NCBI GenBank assembly: GCA_001630475.1
Contig: KV419430.1
Location: forward strand, 275,031 to 339,030
Reading direction: 5' to 3'
Length of the DNA: 64,000 bases
Origin: Sistotremastrum niveocremeum HHB9708
Taxonomy: Eukaryota > Basidiomycota > Agaricomycetes > Sistotremastrales > Sistotremastraceae
Position 1 is the first letter of the stretch; each line of letters starts with the position of its first letter. A program made the translations under genes and the position numbers. The notes below the pieces were generated by a model that was given only the letters and a program-made list of their open reading frames with translations, searched no databases and was not told the DNA's origin. Of the stretch, positions 23,770-35,890 are shown one piece after another.

Positions 23770-25380
23770 TCAATCCCAATCTTCATCATCTTCATCGTCA
23801 CTATCTTCTCCCAAGTTCTCCTTTCTCTTTCGCAGAGCTTGTGCAAGAGACGCTGCCAAATCTCCTCCGGCCGCAGCTCCTCCGGGTGCAGATGGTTCTT
23901 CTTCGGCCGCAGCGACGGGAGGTGGAGGTGGGCTCCGTGCTGGGGTTTGGTCTGTCTTGCGCAACGCTGCAATGCCTCCGGTGCTACGAATAGACGCGAG
24001 AAGATCACCACGGCCCGCAAGAGGAGCCGGGATACCTGCAGGAGGACCGGCTGAAGGACCAGATGGTGCAGGTGGCGGAGGAGGTGGTGGCGGTGGACCA
24101 CTTCCACCGACTGGAGGTGCAGGCGGCGGGGGCGGCGGCGGAGGAGGAACAGGTGCCCCACGTCCAGGAGGTGGTGGTGGGGGAGGAACTGAAGGTCGAG
24201 AAGGGGGCGGTGGTGGAACTGACGGAGTCTGACGTGCCGGAGGGATTGCAGGAGGTGCAGGCGGCGGCGCACTGCGTCCTGGCGGAGGAGGAGGGGCAAC
24301 AGGCGGCGGAGGAGGTGGCGGAGGAGGGGCTACGGCAGGTGGTGGTACGACAGGCCTTGCCGGAGGTTGAGGTATCTCGGCTTGGGGTCGCGAAGGAGGC
24401 GCAGGTGGCGGGGGAGGAGGAGGAGGAGGAGGAGGAGGCGTAGGAGCCGACACGGGGGGTGCTGGAACCTGCGCAATGCTCGTTGTACTATCTGTCTTCT
24501 GGTGACCTGCTCTTCGAGGAGCAGGCGGCGGCGGCGGCGCCTTCCTCTTTCCAGGCCCAGATCTGGGGGGAGCAGGAGGAGATTGTCGAGTGCCTTCGGG
24601 ATGCTCTCGCATGAATTGCTCAACAAGATCGATGTTGTCTTCCAGTTCCTGCCTGCTGATCCCGAATCGGCTGGTAATATCTTGTAAGATATTGGTCCAG
24701 CTAGGATCTACGCCAGCTGAGACAAATCCCTTTTCAGCGTCATAGCCCATGTGGGAGACATGCTTGAAAGAGTCCTGCTGAGGGAGACTGATCTGCGATT
24801 TGTCGATGCGCCCCGGCTTATTCGATTTCTTCTTCGCCGGCTTTGCGCTGGTCGCATTGGGCTTATCTAGAATCGATTCAAAGAATAATGAGATGCCACG
24901 AATCACGGATGTAAATGAAACACGCACTGATCGCATGCTTTGACCGAGTCTGCACCTTCTTGAACAGAACGTTGGCCTCTGAGGCATCGGCGAAGACGAA
25001 TCCAATCTGGCAATCCTAGAGACAACGAACTAATCAGTGAGTCAAGATAATCAGACTTCATCGACACTCACATCGCCAGGGAAAGAATGGAAGAATTCTC
25101 GATCCTTGTAATATTCGAAGTCCCCTTCGTATATCTCATGCTGCCAAATGACACCTCTTGTGCCACTCAGATCAACCATCTTGAAGTAGAATCCACCCTT
25201 GTTGTTGTCGCGGACGAAAGCGAGACCTCCTTGGAGGCCGGTGTACGTCCATCCCGTCGGTGATGGATAGGCATAATAGATGCGTGCAACGGTAGCAGTG
25301 AAGATTTTATAGTTAGAATTCGGCAATTCAGACTTGATTCTGGATTTATCTTGACTGGTTATGGTGGACGAGCTGGGCAT
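23770..25380 (-). CDS. LAS17: WASP/Las17 actin nucleation-promoting factor
   Basis: This protein activates the Arp2/3 complex to build branched actin at endocytic sites. Exons 25072-25380, 24928-25015 and 23770-24866 give 497 residues in frame. An N-terminal WH1 domain (about residues 10-130, with YYAYPSPTGWTYTGLQGGLAF) binds WIP/verprolin. A CRIB-type motif, ISLPQQDSFKHVSHMGYD, follows at about residue 160; it fits the ISxPxxFxHxxHxG consensus and implies regulation by Cdc42/Rac. Budding-yeast Las17 lacks this motif. A long polyproline region (about 240-420) should bind SH3 domains and profilin. Next come a WH2 motif (GDLLASIRSTGGIAALRKT) that binds G-actin and an acidic tail ending DDEDDEDWD, whose Trp contacts Arp2/3. 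Confidence 0.95.
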
Positions 25381-25689
25381 CACGAACGATCGTGGAGGAA
25401 GAGAGCAGAGAGTGTTGGTAAAGGGCAGGCCGCAGTGGTATCACGGTATGTCAACCGCGCACGCTAACCCTTGCCTTGCGTCTAACAAGTCCGCACTATT
25501 GAATTGTAGTCCCAGGAACAAATATATGTATGACCTCAGTCAAGTAATATGATAACATTACAATGAGAATGGGTATCAAAGTCCGAAGTAAAATCCTATC
25601 CCGCCGGGGTATGAGATGGCCTGATAGTCTGGTAGAAATAAAATGTCGATGTCCCGCATTGCCCTGAAAATTTATCTTATCTCGTTGCT
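25381..25689. other. intergenic between WASP and kinase genes
   Basis: About 310 nt upstream of the WASP ATG and downstream of the kinase stop. It likely holds the WASP promoter. Nothing else seen. Confidence 0.5.
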
Positions 25690-28600
25690 CTACTCGTCTT
25701 CTTCTTCTTCCTCTTCCTCTTCTTGGATAGGAAGCTGCCTCTCTCTGAAACCGGTTCCAGTAGGGAGCTGACGCCGTACGGCCTGGGACGTGGAAGGAAG
25801 GTTTTCCTGAACAGGCAGGGCCTTCGGGATAGGGGAATGAGCGCCCTTTGACCTATCCATCCCACGATTGACGGTAAGCAAACCCGCTGAGTTGTTTCCT
25901 GTGGATTGCTTCCCGGTACGCTTTGCACGGCCTGAAGTTTTCGCGACAGACAAGACCACATTAAGGTCATGTTTCTGTTTACTGAAAGTTCCGGATGGAG
26001 TATCGCTGCCTGTGCTGCTGAACGAATCCCTATGAGATGCAGGAAGAGCGCCTTGTCCCAATCCGCCAGCGAATACAGGGCCGTCGTCGTCGATATCTTC
26101 CCATTCGTCGTCATCTCCGCCGGTACTCAGACTGGGTCGTCCAGTGAATACATCTCGTATACTAGTCTTGAGATCGGCTGTGGTCGGTAAGATTTCCACG
26201 GGCGAATGAGTTGAACGATATCGCCAGCCAGGTGGCTCAGCACCCCACGTCTTGCGCCAGCTCGAACCGCCACGTCCGATACTTGCAGAAGTGGAGGGAC
26301 TGGTGAAGGGAGTTTGCCTTTTGTGAGCCACGAAAACGCTGTTATACGTAAGCCTTCGCGGCGTCTGCTCCTCCGTAGGAGAACGTGAAGCGTTGGGACC
26401 TCCGGGTGAATCAGGTGATTGAACCTCTCCTTCCGACCCTTCATTCCCATAGATCGACGTCGGTCGAGAGGAAGCTCGTGAATGGATGCTGGAAGCAGAA
26501 GAATGGGTGCGTCCATGTCCAGGCCTCGAAACGGGCACATATTGTCGAATGACAGTAGTCGTCGATGACTCTCCTGACCCCCTCCTGCGATGGTATTTTT
26601 GGGAAGGAGAAGCAGCACGAGCGGCAATGGATCCATTTGAGCTGTGTGATGGGCTCAATGAACGGCGTTTGTGTCCAACGGGGCCTATTGAGAAACTTCG
26701 GATAGAGGAAGGTCTCGACCCACGATCTGACATCGGGGTTTGGGTGCCGTTGTTCACGCTCTGTCGACTGGCATCGCTACGCGATCGAGTGGGACCAATG
26801 GAAATGATTTGTTGAGGTGAGTCCAGGCGATGTAGGTGAAGGCTAGCACCGCTGGATCTTCGGGAATTGACACTACTCGATCGCCTGGAACTGACGCTCG
26901 CGCGCTTAGGACGATGAGATCCTCTTCCTCCATAACCACCTCTTCCCCTCCTAACAGACCCCCGGTCACCAGCAGTAGACGGAGGCGTGGCCGGTATTGT
27001 TGCTTTCCTCTTGCCCTTGCGATCGTCACCGAACCAGGATTTGAAATTGAACGAGAGTAGCAGACTGGCCCGGTTTTTGCTGTTTCCCTGACCCTCGCCT
27101 TTGGTAGTAGGTGTGGCATCTTTCCGGCCGCTTGTGGAGAAAGTGGCAGATCGTGTGACGCCGATTCGCAAAGGTGACGGGGCTTGGTTGGCTGCCGGAG
27201 TTGATGCACTGGGAACCATCCAAGGCGAGCCCATTGACGTAGAAAGCGAGGGCTCCTCACGTTCAGGAGTTGCCGGTTCGTCCTTTGCGCGAGGGGGAGG
27301 GCTTTTAGTAAGCCGAGAGCTTGAGGTACTTGACTTGCTCTCTTCAGCTTGTGCTGCTTCTTTCTCTTTCTCTTTTTCCTTCTCCTTCGCTTTCTCTTTC
27401 TTCTGTTCTTTCTCCTTCTCCTTCTCCCTCACTCTCTCGTCACTCTTCTTCCTCACCAAGCCACTTGCAGCAGCTTCGAGTGCCGTCGTGGCCCTCTGCA
27501 ACATGCTGACACTGCCACTCCTGGGTTTGGCTGCCCGGCCAGACTTGGGGCTCTCTCCCCTTGGTGTCGTATCATTAGACGTGTGGGATGTACTTGGAGT
27601 GCCGGGAATAGATGTTGTGATCCCTGTATGTAAGAAGGGTATAGGCCCCGGTTTGACCTTCGGCGGAGTCCTGGGCCGCTCGGAATGTGGGTGGCTCGCA
27701 TCCAGTCGTTCGGAAGCGGTCGGAGTCGGGGGAACGATGCCCAGTTGTGGCGCTGATTTAGAATTAGATAAGGTAAGGGAGAAAGTCCTATGACTTGAAG
27801 GAATAATAGGTGGTGAGGGAGTTGAGCGTTCTGGAGGGGGGGTTATGGTTTCCTTTGCCTTAGATTCGACAGGGATTTCAACCGAGGTCGAATCATCTAT
27901 CTCGCTATCAGCCGACAAGAGCCTGCGCTCTCGATCTGCTTTCCGTTTGGCAAGGAGCATCCACCAAATTGCGCTAGACGCGTCGCATGCGTCCGATACA
28001 ACAGAGTGGACCATTTGAGCTGTGTCAAAGCCCATTTTCGCCAAGTCGTTCAAAAGTTCTCTCTCCAGAGGCGTTGAGAAGACTAGGGGAGTTGGGGCAG
28101 AAGAAAGGATTAAGTAGTCTGGACGCTCAGGAATGACCTTGAGGTTAGAGGTGGCGGGGAGTGTAGGAGACTGCGGCGGGGAAAGATCAATGGGTGTAGA
28201 CCTTCGTTTAGTTCGGGCAGGGGTACGTCGTGTACTCCCTGAGGGAGGCACTTCCTCTTCAATGACAGCGTACGGCTTTGATGGAGTTTGTAGACTAAGA
28301 ACGCCGAGTTCATTTGGAGTTTTGATGGTGCTTTGACTCAAATTATGGCGAAGAGACATGATCCCATCTTCATCAAAAGCCTTGTCGTCGTCGTCATTGG
28401 AAGCAGGAGGCAACGATCTGGCTTGCTCTGAAGGAGTCGTCGGAGGTGATGACTCCGGTCCGTCTGAAAAGTTTGACAAAGCTGAATGAAAAGCAGTGTT
28501 GTTGGTGGAATCTGTGGCAGCACTTGAAAGCCCAGATTCAGACATTGGTGCATCTGCTAAGACCGGAGCATAGATCGGACTATTGGCTCTAGTTCGTGCT

Positions 28601-29644
28601 GGAGTCGGTGCTGGGTTCCGAAACCATGCATGACCAAGGATCTGGGCCACGGTGAGTCGCTTTGAAGGGTCCGGTTGAAGTATCTTCCGAATCAAGTCGC
28701 GAGCGTCTGAAAAATAAGGACAATAATCAGGTGGAGCTGGGCGTCGTCATCAACATGTCTGCGTACCTTCACTAAGCCAATCCGGATCCTCGTAGTCTCC
28801 TTTCAGTATAAGCCGCTTCATTTCGGCCTCGTCGTCGTCATCAAAAGGGAGGGATCCTGTGAGGAGAGTATAGAGAATAATTCCCAATGACCAGACATCT
28901 GTTTCCGGCCCAGAATATTTTTGGAGTCGAATCATCTCGGGGGATGCATACCTAGAGATGAATGAGTTTGTTTCAAGTAGAGACGGAATGTCGACATACG
29001 CAGTAGTTCCACAGTATGTATCCAGCAGTGTGCCTCTCTCGAACTCTCTAGTGAATCCGAAATCTCCAAGCTTCACCCTACATCTTTGATCCAGCAATAC
29101 ATTCTCTAGCTTGAGGTCCCTATGGACCACCCCTCGTCCATGGGCGTATGCTAAGGCCAAGCACAATTGGCCGAAGATCCGTTGACAATCTTCCTCGGTG
29201 AGGTGCCTCTGCTCGACAAGATAATCGAACAGCTCTCCACCCGAGCAGAGTTCTGTCACGAGCCAGACATATGTCTCTGTCGCAATGACCTCATAGAGCT
29301 GGGCGATGTGGGGGTGGTGCAGTCGTCGGTGATGATGTATTTCTCGTGTCAGAGATGCAGAGACCGCTTTCGGAATCTGTTTGATAGCGACGCGGGTGGA
29401 TGTGAGACGATGTGTTCCCAGACGAACTTTGCCATAAGTTCCTGAGAAGAAGTCAATATCCTGATCGAAATGCAGGCAACGTTGCACGTTTCTTACCCTC
29501 GCCGATCACTTTGCCCAATGTATAGTTGCCAACGACACGTATCTTCGAGGAAGAAAGTTCTTTGCCTAGTTCCGAATATGCTTGCGCGAGTGTTGCGCGT
29601 TGATTTTGAGATTGAGTATGCCTATGGCCGTGTGTAGTCGACAT
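25690..29644 (-). CDS. large Ser/Thr protein kinase, CAMKL/Kin4-like
   Basis: Exons 29497-29644, 29000-29441, 28767-28951 and 25690-28706 sum to 1263 residues. The kinase domain is at about 30-330: glycine loop GEGTYGKVRLG, catalytic VAIK lysine, HRDLKLENVLL catalytic loop, DFGFTREF and a TTAYASPEM activation/P+1 segment. Sequence style fits the AMPK-related (CAMKL) group and the Kin4 branch in particular, which acts in spindle-position or polarity control; this assignment is inferred. At about residue 550 a segment LLNDLAKMGFDTAQMVHSVV resembles the UBA-like helix bundle of AMPK-related kinases. The remaining 700 residues are Ser/Pro/Arg-rich and disordered, with a Lys/Glu-rich tract and a terminal poly-Glu run. 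I start at the ATG at 29644 because the frame upstream offers only TTG. Confidence 0.88.
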
Positions 29645-30467
29645 CAGGCATTCCAACGGTGATGAGAGGGAGCGTGACGTGACATTTCTGTGTCACCGTT
29701 TCCATCCCTGCAAAATTGCAAACGCGATCGCAACGCCTCTTTCTGTTATTTGGGGGTTTGCTGCAGCCAGTCACGCTCAAGAGCCCTAACATCTTGCCGT
29801 TCCATTACACTTCTTCTTGGCTGAGCCGGTTATGAGAGTTAATACTGGCTCGGAAGCATTTTTGTGGAGAGGGCTTGAACAGATGACCCTCATCCTCATG
29901 CGCACTCTCAGCAAGCCAGGGTGGCTTCTTTCTATTGCCAACCATACGTGATGACTATTGCGTCAACATGATATTTGGAACTCATTTTCCCGGGGCCTAT
30001 TCTTAATGGCTCTGGGTCTCGAGATTGTCTCTGTCGTGTTGTCATCGGTGGTACCCTTGGTGGGCTCACAGGGTCTCATACTAGCCAAAAGCGATCGTCG
30101 TAATAATCACGTCTAGGTAAATCTCTTGGCCGATACATTACCAGTAACAATACGAACTGCGACTAAGATACTCTCTTTGCAGGGCTGGTTCAGGAGCCGC
30201 AATCAATTTGGAAACTTGATAACGCCGCCATCTCTGCACACGGACGCCGGCGTCTATGAACGAGGTCAAAGAGTAATCGCAGACCCAGCGGTAACCATAT
30301 GGGGAACTCATTCGACTAAAACCTCCGGACAACGAGGGAATGTCAGGGTTCCTTGCCACAGAGACAGAAGAAAGGAAAACATAGCCCTAATATTCGAGGT
30401 TAGCATCCAGCTGTGACCTTGAACTGAATGATGAACTAACAGTGAATTCGCTTTTCAGGAATCCTTC
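29645..30467. other. intergenic, no supported gene
   Basis: About 820 nt between the kinase start and the end of the next minus-strand gene. It probably includes the kinase promoter and a 3' UTR. Short frames at 30126-30416 (plus) and 30138-30359 (minus) have no recognisable features. Confidence 0.5.
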
Positions 30468-31271
30468 CTAATGAATTTCATTCAGTGAATGGTCTTGATA
30501 CGCAGGTGGCACTAGTATCAGCCCACTACTGCCCGACATAGTGGGCGAATGTGATCCACTGCTCATGATCGAGACTCCTCCGTCCACCTCCTGCATCCGC
30601 GGAGCTCCCGTGAATTCGTCTCGGAAATCCAGAAGCATTGGCGTCGGATGCATCTTCGATGGAGACGAGGGTTCAGATTCTGTCGCAAATTGTGACGACG
30701 TCGACGGCAGAGAATCGGTCTTCAAGGTAGTGACAGGATAAGGATGAACCAAAGCTGGTTGACTTCCTGATCGTGTCCCCGGCGCCGCCGAGTCTCCTAT
30801 TAGATCCATGTGATCTTCCGCAGATCCTCTTCGCCGACGTGAGATACGTCTATACAACAAGAAAGCCAACGCTAGAATAATAGCGCTGCCAACGAATGTC
30901 GGGACCACTATTGCAGCGATTATGCCAGGTCTCAATGCAGCCGCACGCCCATCAGACCCTGCAATACCACCGATGGCCGATGGCGAGCTGGATCCTAGAA
31001 CCGTTGAAGTGGCTGTGGTGGAAGGAGTGAAGTCGTGGCCATGGTCTGTGTCTGAGGAGGAGGGGATCGAAGATGGCAACGACATCGACACTACCGAGCT
31101 GATGGTCGAACTAGACGAGCCAGTCGACGACCCTGATGCTGCCGTCGACGAACTCGCAGGAGGGGCTTCCTCAGAATGACTCTCTCCCCCACCTCCCTTC
31201 GCTGACACTCCAGTGGCGATCGTTGCAAGGCCTAGGATCAAAAGCTCGAGTTTCTTGGTTATGAGGACCAT
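30468..31271 (-). CDS. single-pass surface protein, Ser-rich, unknown function
   Basis: A single exon of 267 residues. The N-terminus (MVLITKKLELLILGLATIAT) is a signal peptide cleaved around GVSA. An extracellular Ser/Thr-rich stalk follows (about 25-120), probably O-glycosylated. One transmembrane helix lies near residue 125 (GIIAAIVVPTFVGSAIILAL), closed by an Arg-rich stop-transfer YRRISRRRRGS. The cytosolic tail of about 110 residues is rich in Ser and Pro. This layout resembles wall-stress sensors of the Wsc/Mid2 type, but no cysteine domain is present, so a sensor role is only a suggestion. The gene lies head to head with the Swi5-like gene, less than 250 nt away. Confidence 0.8.
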   Translation of the reverse strand: MVLITKKLELLILGLATIATGVSAKGGGGESHSEEAPPASSSTAASGSSTGSSSSTISSVVSMSLPSSIPSSSDTDHGHDFTPSTTATSTVLGSSSPSAIGGIAGSDGRAAALRPGIIAAIVVPTFVGSAIILALAFLLYRRISRRRRGSAEDHMDLIGDSAAPGTRSGSQPALVHPYPVTTLKTDSLPSTSSQFATESEPSSPSKMHPTPMLLDFRDEFTGAPRMQEVDGGVSIMSSGSHSPTMSGSSGLILVPPAYQDHSLNEIH

Positions 31272-31504
31272 TCAGCGATAGTTTGGGGAGGAGAAGAGTG
31301 GGTGGGAGGGAAGCGGTGTTTCCCATTTGACTTTCTTCAACCCTCTCATGTAGTCTCTGGGCGTGGGTGTTGCTTTGAGTAACGATGTGAACGATTCCAG
31401 GCTGCGGAGCTATGCTGACGTAAGAAAATCGAGAGTTCTCACGACCTCAAACAACTCAAACGCGTCAACAACGCGCCCACTAAGCTCAGTCTGCTTCCGT
31501 TCTC

Positions 31505-31955
31505 ATGTCGTCGAAAGTCAGGCCTCGTCAATCTACAGACCTTGGCCTCAGGCTCATCGCATTCTCAGAAAACTGATATCAAAGCTCGCGCTCTGGCCCT
31601 CCAAGCCGAAATCGATGAACTGAAGAGCAAGCTCGGGTGAGGCAGTTTGTGCCAGGGGGTTATAGGTCTTACATGAGCGGTTCAGCAAGGATGTGGTCGC
31701 AGAAGTCGTCGTCAACAAGCACATCAAGCTCTTGCATCAATACAATGAAGCTAAAGATGCCACACAGGTCCGTGCTATGTTCACCGTCTACATCCTGTAG
31801 ACATTTCTCGCCTATGTTCTAGATACTCATAGGACGGGTATGTTTCCCTCTTTTGACGGGTCTAAAAATTTATTCCAGAATCAAAGCTCGCCGCCGCTCG
31901 ACAAACCACCGTAAAGAATTTGCACGAAGAATATGGGCTTGGTGCTGAGGATTAG
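31505..31955 (+). CDS. swi5: Swi5/Sae3-like recombination mediator
   Basis: Swi5 with its partner Sfr1/Mei5 stabilises Rad51 and Dmc1 filaments in homologous recombination. The clear part is the C-terminal half: a coiled segment (LALQAEIDELKSKLG), then KDVVAEVVVNKHIKLLHQYN (the VxKHIxLLHxYNExKD signature of the family), then ILIGRLAAARQTTVKNL and HEEYGLGAED at the stop. Two introns are standard; the last uses an AAG acceptor ahead of CTCGCC. The 5' end is unresolved. The frame leading into the coiled segment has no ATG, and the ATG at 31505 would need a 22 nt intron, too short to be usual, so either there is a base error or a start exon I could not find. The family is typically 80-90 residues, which this matches. 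Confidence 0.7.
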
Positions 31956-32376
31956 AGTTCCGAGTCTTCCGTCTTCGAAACGACAATTATTGATAATCTT
32001 AACCTAATGACTAAAGGGTCGAGTACCCTGTGTTTAATATAAGAAGATGAACCTCGTACATCATTGCTTTTGACCTCCTATTGTCAGGCACTCCAGATCC
32101 ATGAATTCTAACGAGCGTGCGTGCAATTTCATCCACCGTGACGCTGCCTTTCCTTCGTTTTCTGGAAGATTAAGCATTGCCCGAACATGGCGCTAGACCC
32201 CGGACGCGGTCGTCAATCGTCTCGTATCCACTTCTGTTGCAACGATCGTACCATCTGGAGACGGCGCCCTTCTTCGAGGGTACCAGTACCGTACAGCTTG
32301 ATGATTGCCTCGGTGCCGCCTCCACTGCGACGCGATGAATTTGACTAGAGGACCAGAGCGCTCTAGCGATGGCTCA
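31956..32376. other. intergenic between convergent genes
   Basis: About 420 nt between the 3' ends of the Swi5-like gene (plus) and the membrane protein gene (minus). It should hold both 3' UTRs. No gene seen. Confidence 0.5.
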
Positions 32377-34526
32377 CTACCGGCAGCTTTCGCTGTGAGG
32401 TGTGCAGCGAGAGCGAAAGCTCTGAGATACGATTATTAGGCTTGCAGTATGGGCTAATGGGCTGAAGAGACTCACTGGTCGCAGAAAAGGATCTGCATTA
32501 TAAGAAGTGCCGTCAACAACATCACACACCAAGCTAGCCAGAATCTTCCCAGCGCGCTTGCTTCTGCTAACTCGGTCCACATACGAACCAGCCAATAGAT
32601 AGTCAAGGCTATCGGCACCAACTTCTGAAAGTACCCAATCCAACTGGCGAACGTCATGATGCGCGCAGCCCAGGACAATAAGTGCTTTTGTCGGTTTGGG
32701 TGATTGCCAAGAAGCTTGTGATAATTGGACATGTGAGAGAGCAACATTCCAAGGTAGGTAGCTTGTTCGGTTGACGCTTGAAGGATCCACCACTGACCGA
32801 GACGAAACAGCTCGAAGTCTACATCAGGCAATCAGCAAGGAAGTCATTGATTTCAATTTCTTGCGCTATACCTCTTGTATAAAAGACGGTGATTTGACCG
32901 AGGAAGAGGAGTGCGAATGTAAGAATATGATGGATATATATATGCGCATGCGGCTCGCTAAATCTGATCCGTTGGACTTGTGAGCATCCATTTGTCAAGT
33001 AGAAATGGAGAGTGCTGAGACGAACATCAATTCCAATGCATACGCTGAGTAAAAACATAAACATCTCGCTGAATGGTGCGACAAAAAGGACTTACGCAGG
33101 ACAACTAACTTTATAGCAATGATTATAAGCTTGTAATCCCTTAAAGAGATATAGGTCATTGGAACGCGCAGAAGGTCAAAGGCAGCCAGTTGTATGCCGA
33201 GAACAATTGTAGATAAAATAAGATTCGAGCCTTGACGGAAACTGGGCGATTTTATTTAGCAACAGACAAAGAATGATTGAGTAGAAAGACCAACATTTGT
33301 TTGACACGCGACTCTATCTCTAAACGTCTCTCAACAGTCATCATATCTCCCGACGAAATTGAAGTTTGTTCCAAGTCAGATGTCGTCTTGCCTCGTGCAG
33401 GGCTGGGACGGCCAATTCGAGGCACACACCAAAGTAGCACGAGCTTTGAAATTATGGCATACATGAAGACAAATACAATGCTATCCAACATCACAATTAA
33501 CGTTGAGCTGGGCCAAGTCGAAAGCGTTTCTCACCTCCAAGTTTCCGGTGCCCAAACTGTCATTAAATCGTATTTAGTAGCTGCAATTGATATTAACTCG
33601 GCAATCTGTTCCGTGGACGACCTTCCGATCTCAGCAGGGGGGAAACTGGCTAAGGCCCCTTCGTACGCTTGGAGATTTGAGTTCACGGAAGTAAGGTTTG
33701 TGGCAAGGGCTTCGATCGTTGCGTTAGAAAGGGTGGCTGTAGCGGGAGATAGAACATTGGAGAGGGATTGTAGCAGTGTGGCAAGTTCAGTCACGTTAAC
33801 TTCGGCGTTTATATCTCCAGGAAGGGCATTGAGAGTAGCAATCAAGCTACCGGTGACATCACTGAGGGACGTAGAGTTGTGCGAAACAGGCAGAGAGATG
33901 ATGGCCATATGAGAGACCGCGATGAAGCTCAACGTCCCGACAGCGCCACCAAGTCAAAGAGCCCAGAGACATTGACCAAGTGTCTAAGCATTTGAACCAC
34001 TCCCGAAGAGATTGTTTGCACTGGACGAGAAGCTTCTCGGTGACCCCATAGGTATTCTTCCACAAGACGCTGCCTCAGGGTTGATCAGGATCAAAAAACA
34101 GTTGATAGAGTACTCCATGCCACCGGACGACCCTAGACGCATCACTGAACTTGATGGTCGAAAACCAAGCCCGAGTTGGATCAAATGCACCTTCTCAGGC
34201 CTCGAGACATGCTTAGTACGGCTTTCGTCCTTCGTTTCACAGAGTTGATGGGCCCGGGGACAACAGCCAGAACTCAAGCAGGCCAAATACCGAAACATAG
34301 CACCAATCGTCCAAGTCAAGACCGAGAATGATAAGAAATGAAGGTTTCTCTCAGCATGAGCCCACGACGAATCAAGATGTAAGATAGCATGGCTCAGTCG
34401 AGATGGAATACCAGCAGGAAGCCAATGCTGTGTATGATATGATGGATCATTGATGGTTTCGTCGGTGGAAAAGATGGGCAATATTGAGACGCAAGATGCA
34501 TCGCCTCCGTGGGAGGCGTCGGTCAT
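32377..34526 (-). CDS. multi-spanning membrane protein, unknown function
   Basis: I do not recognise the family. Several exons are visible on minus. An N-terminal part (34526 downward) contains WLPAGIPSRLSHAIL and hydrophobic FLSFSVLTWTIGAMF. A segment with a membrane helix (GTLSFIAVSHMAIISLPV) leads into an Asn/Ser/Thr-rich probable extracellular region (33531-33912). A further helix, SIVFVFMYAIISKLVLL, follows with a charged cytosolic loop. Two to four more hydrophobic stretches come next, including YLGMLLSHMSNYHKLL and LAWCVMLLTALLIMQIL, before a short basic C-terminus at 32377. At least six exons are needed and I could not fix every junction. Asn-rich ectodomain plus several helices suggests a plasma-membrane protein, possibly specific to mushroom-forming fungi. 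Confidence 0.6.
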
Positions 34527-34686
34527 CTCGGACGACGGTGCGATTCTTCCCCATTTTCTCTTTGCGTGCCCACCGCCATCAATCAGGGAACCGGAACACG
34601 ATTTTCGATTTCAAGCCTGAATATCCCACCACTATATACAGAAACGGAAATAAAGCTGAATGGTATTATATTCATGATGCCGCGGG

Positions 34687-35890
34687 TCACAGCCAGACGA
34701 ACGATGACCGTTGCTGAGCATTGGTGTCTGTACTTCTTGCTAACAAAGTGAGATTTGCTCCTCCCTGGCTTCGCTCGTATACCGCAACACCTCCACCAGT
34801 TAAACCAGCGGCAATAATATACTCATTATTGGGCCCACCGATCCCCATCCCTCTTATTTGATTGAGGCCGGTGAAAACTTGTGTGACCAACTGCAGCGGA
34901 TTCGTCGAGAAAATGGCAATGGAATCCCCTCGCGGATCGGGATTTCCGTTGTTAAGGCGGTTGGAAGCGTAGATGTATTGTGTAGGGTATTGTGAGTTGG
35001 GATTTGGCATCAAAAGCTCCCCGGCACCGTATTGGCTCGTGGTGGCGCCAGCAGGGGTGATTGGCAATGAAGAAACGATAGGAGCCGTCGTTGTCGTCGG
35101 TGAGCAAGGTATACATTGCTGGGTTAAAGTGTTTGCGTCTTCATGTAGGACATACATCGTGGTCCCGGATATGGCTATACGGCGAGGTCCACTTCCCGAA
35201 GGTTGAGGAATGTACCCATTGATGGCCCAGGTACCAGTAGAGTTACTCATTCTCCACACTTTGTCGGCGCCCTTGTTACAAGGTCATGAGCATCCGCGCT
35301 CTGGCCTAAACAGATGAACGTACTAGATCGGCGATGAACATTTCCGGGTCGTAACGTGCAAGAAAGTGAGGATGTGATTGTCCCCCATTCGCGGTAAACG
35401 AAATCAAGGGAGGATTGGAGTTGGCAAAGTGAACGAGATCAGAGCTCAGAGGGAAAAATTCTGCATTTCCACTGTTATACTGCAGCCGGCTATAAGATTT
35501 TACTAATGCGTGAGCGAAAATGAAACTCACATTGAGAGCAGCAATTGTCTGTCCGTCGGGCAATGGGGTCGCGAACGCCGGTCCATTTCCTCCCGTGTAA
35601 ACCGTCGAGACTTGAGTCAGAGCACCTCCAGAACCGATGTTGAAGGTCAGCAGTTGTCCGTATGAATTCTCATTTGTAGCGCTATGAATTCCGCATCAGC
35701 CCTTGTCATTCGCAGAATTAAGGCAAGCTCACTAGAGGACATTGGGGTTGATCGGGCTCTGGGCGATCCATGATGGATTTGTGCCCGCTGGTGACGTGCC
35801 TTGAACAGTCAACGAAGGAGGCGAGCTTTGGAATAAGAAAGATGTAATGACAGATGTGTAGCCGCCAGCCAGAATAGTAAACGAGACCAT
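34687..35890 (-). CDS. lactonase-fold beta-propeller protein, tandem copy 1
   Basis: The product resembles the seven-bladed propeller family of fungal 6-phosphogluconolactonase and carboxymuconate-cyclase-like proteins. The N-terminus is MVSFTILAGGYTS, the family's opening strand. The C-terminal exon has PSGSGPRRIAISGTTMYVLH, YIYASNRL-NNGNPDPRGDSI, and LNQIRGMGIGGPNNEYIIAA, ending SSFVWL. The pattern of a propeller strand, NR followed by a DSI/DSV turn, then RGM..GPNN, is shared with the next gene. There is no clear signal peptide from the chosen ATG at 35890; an upstream ATG (35935) would add a hydrophobic start. The length is about 370 residues over four exons. The substrate is unknown, and many such fungal proteins lack tested activity. 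Confidence 0.8.

Noticed and set aside
23957-24443. Long Gly-rich and Glu-rich open frames on plus
   Set aside because: They are the complement of the polyproline region of the WASP gene on minus; codon pattern and splice sites support the minus gene only.
27101-27793. 230-codon open frame on plus, with Phe/Ser-rich runs
   Set aside because: It is the antisense of the Lys/Glu-rich disordered part of the kinase gene.
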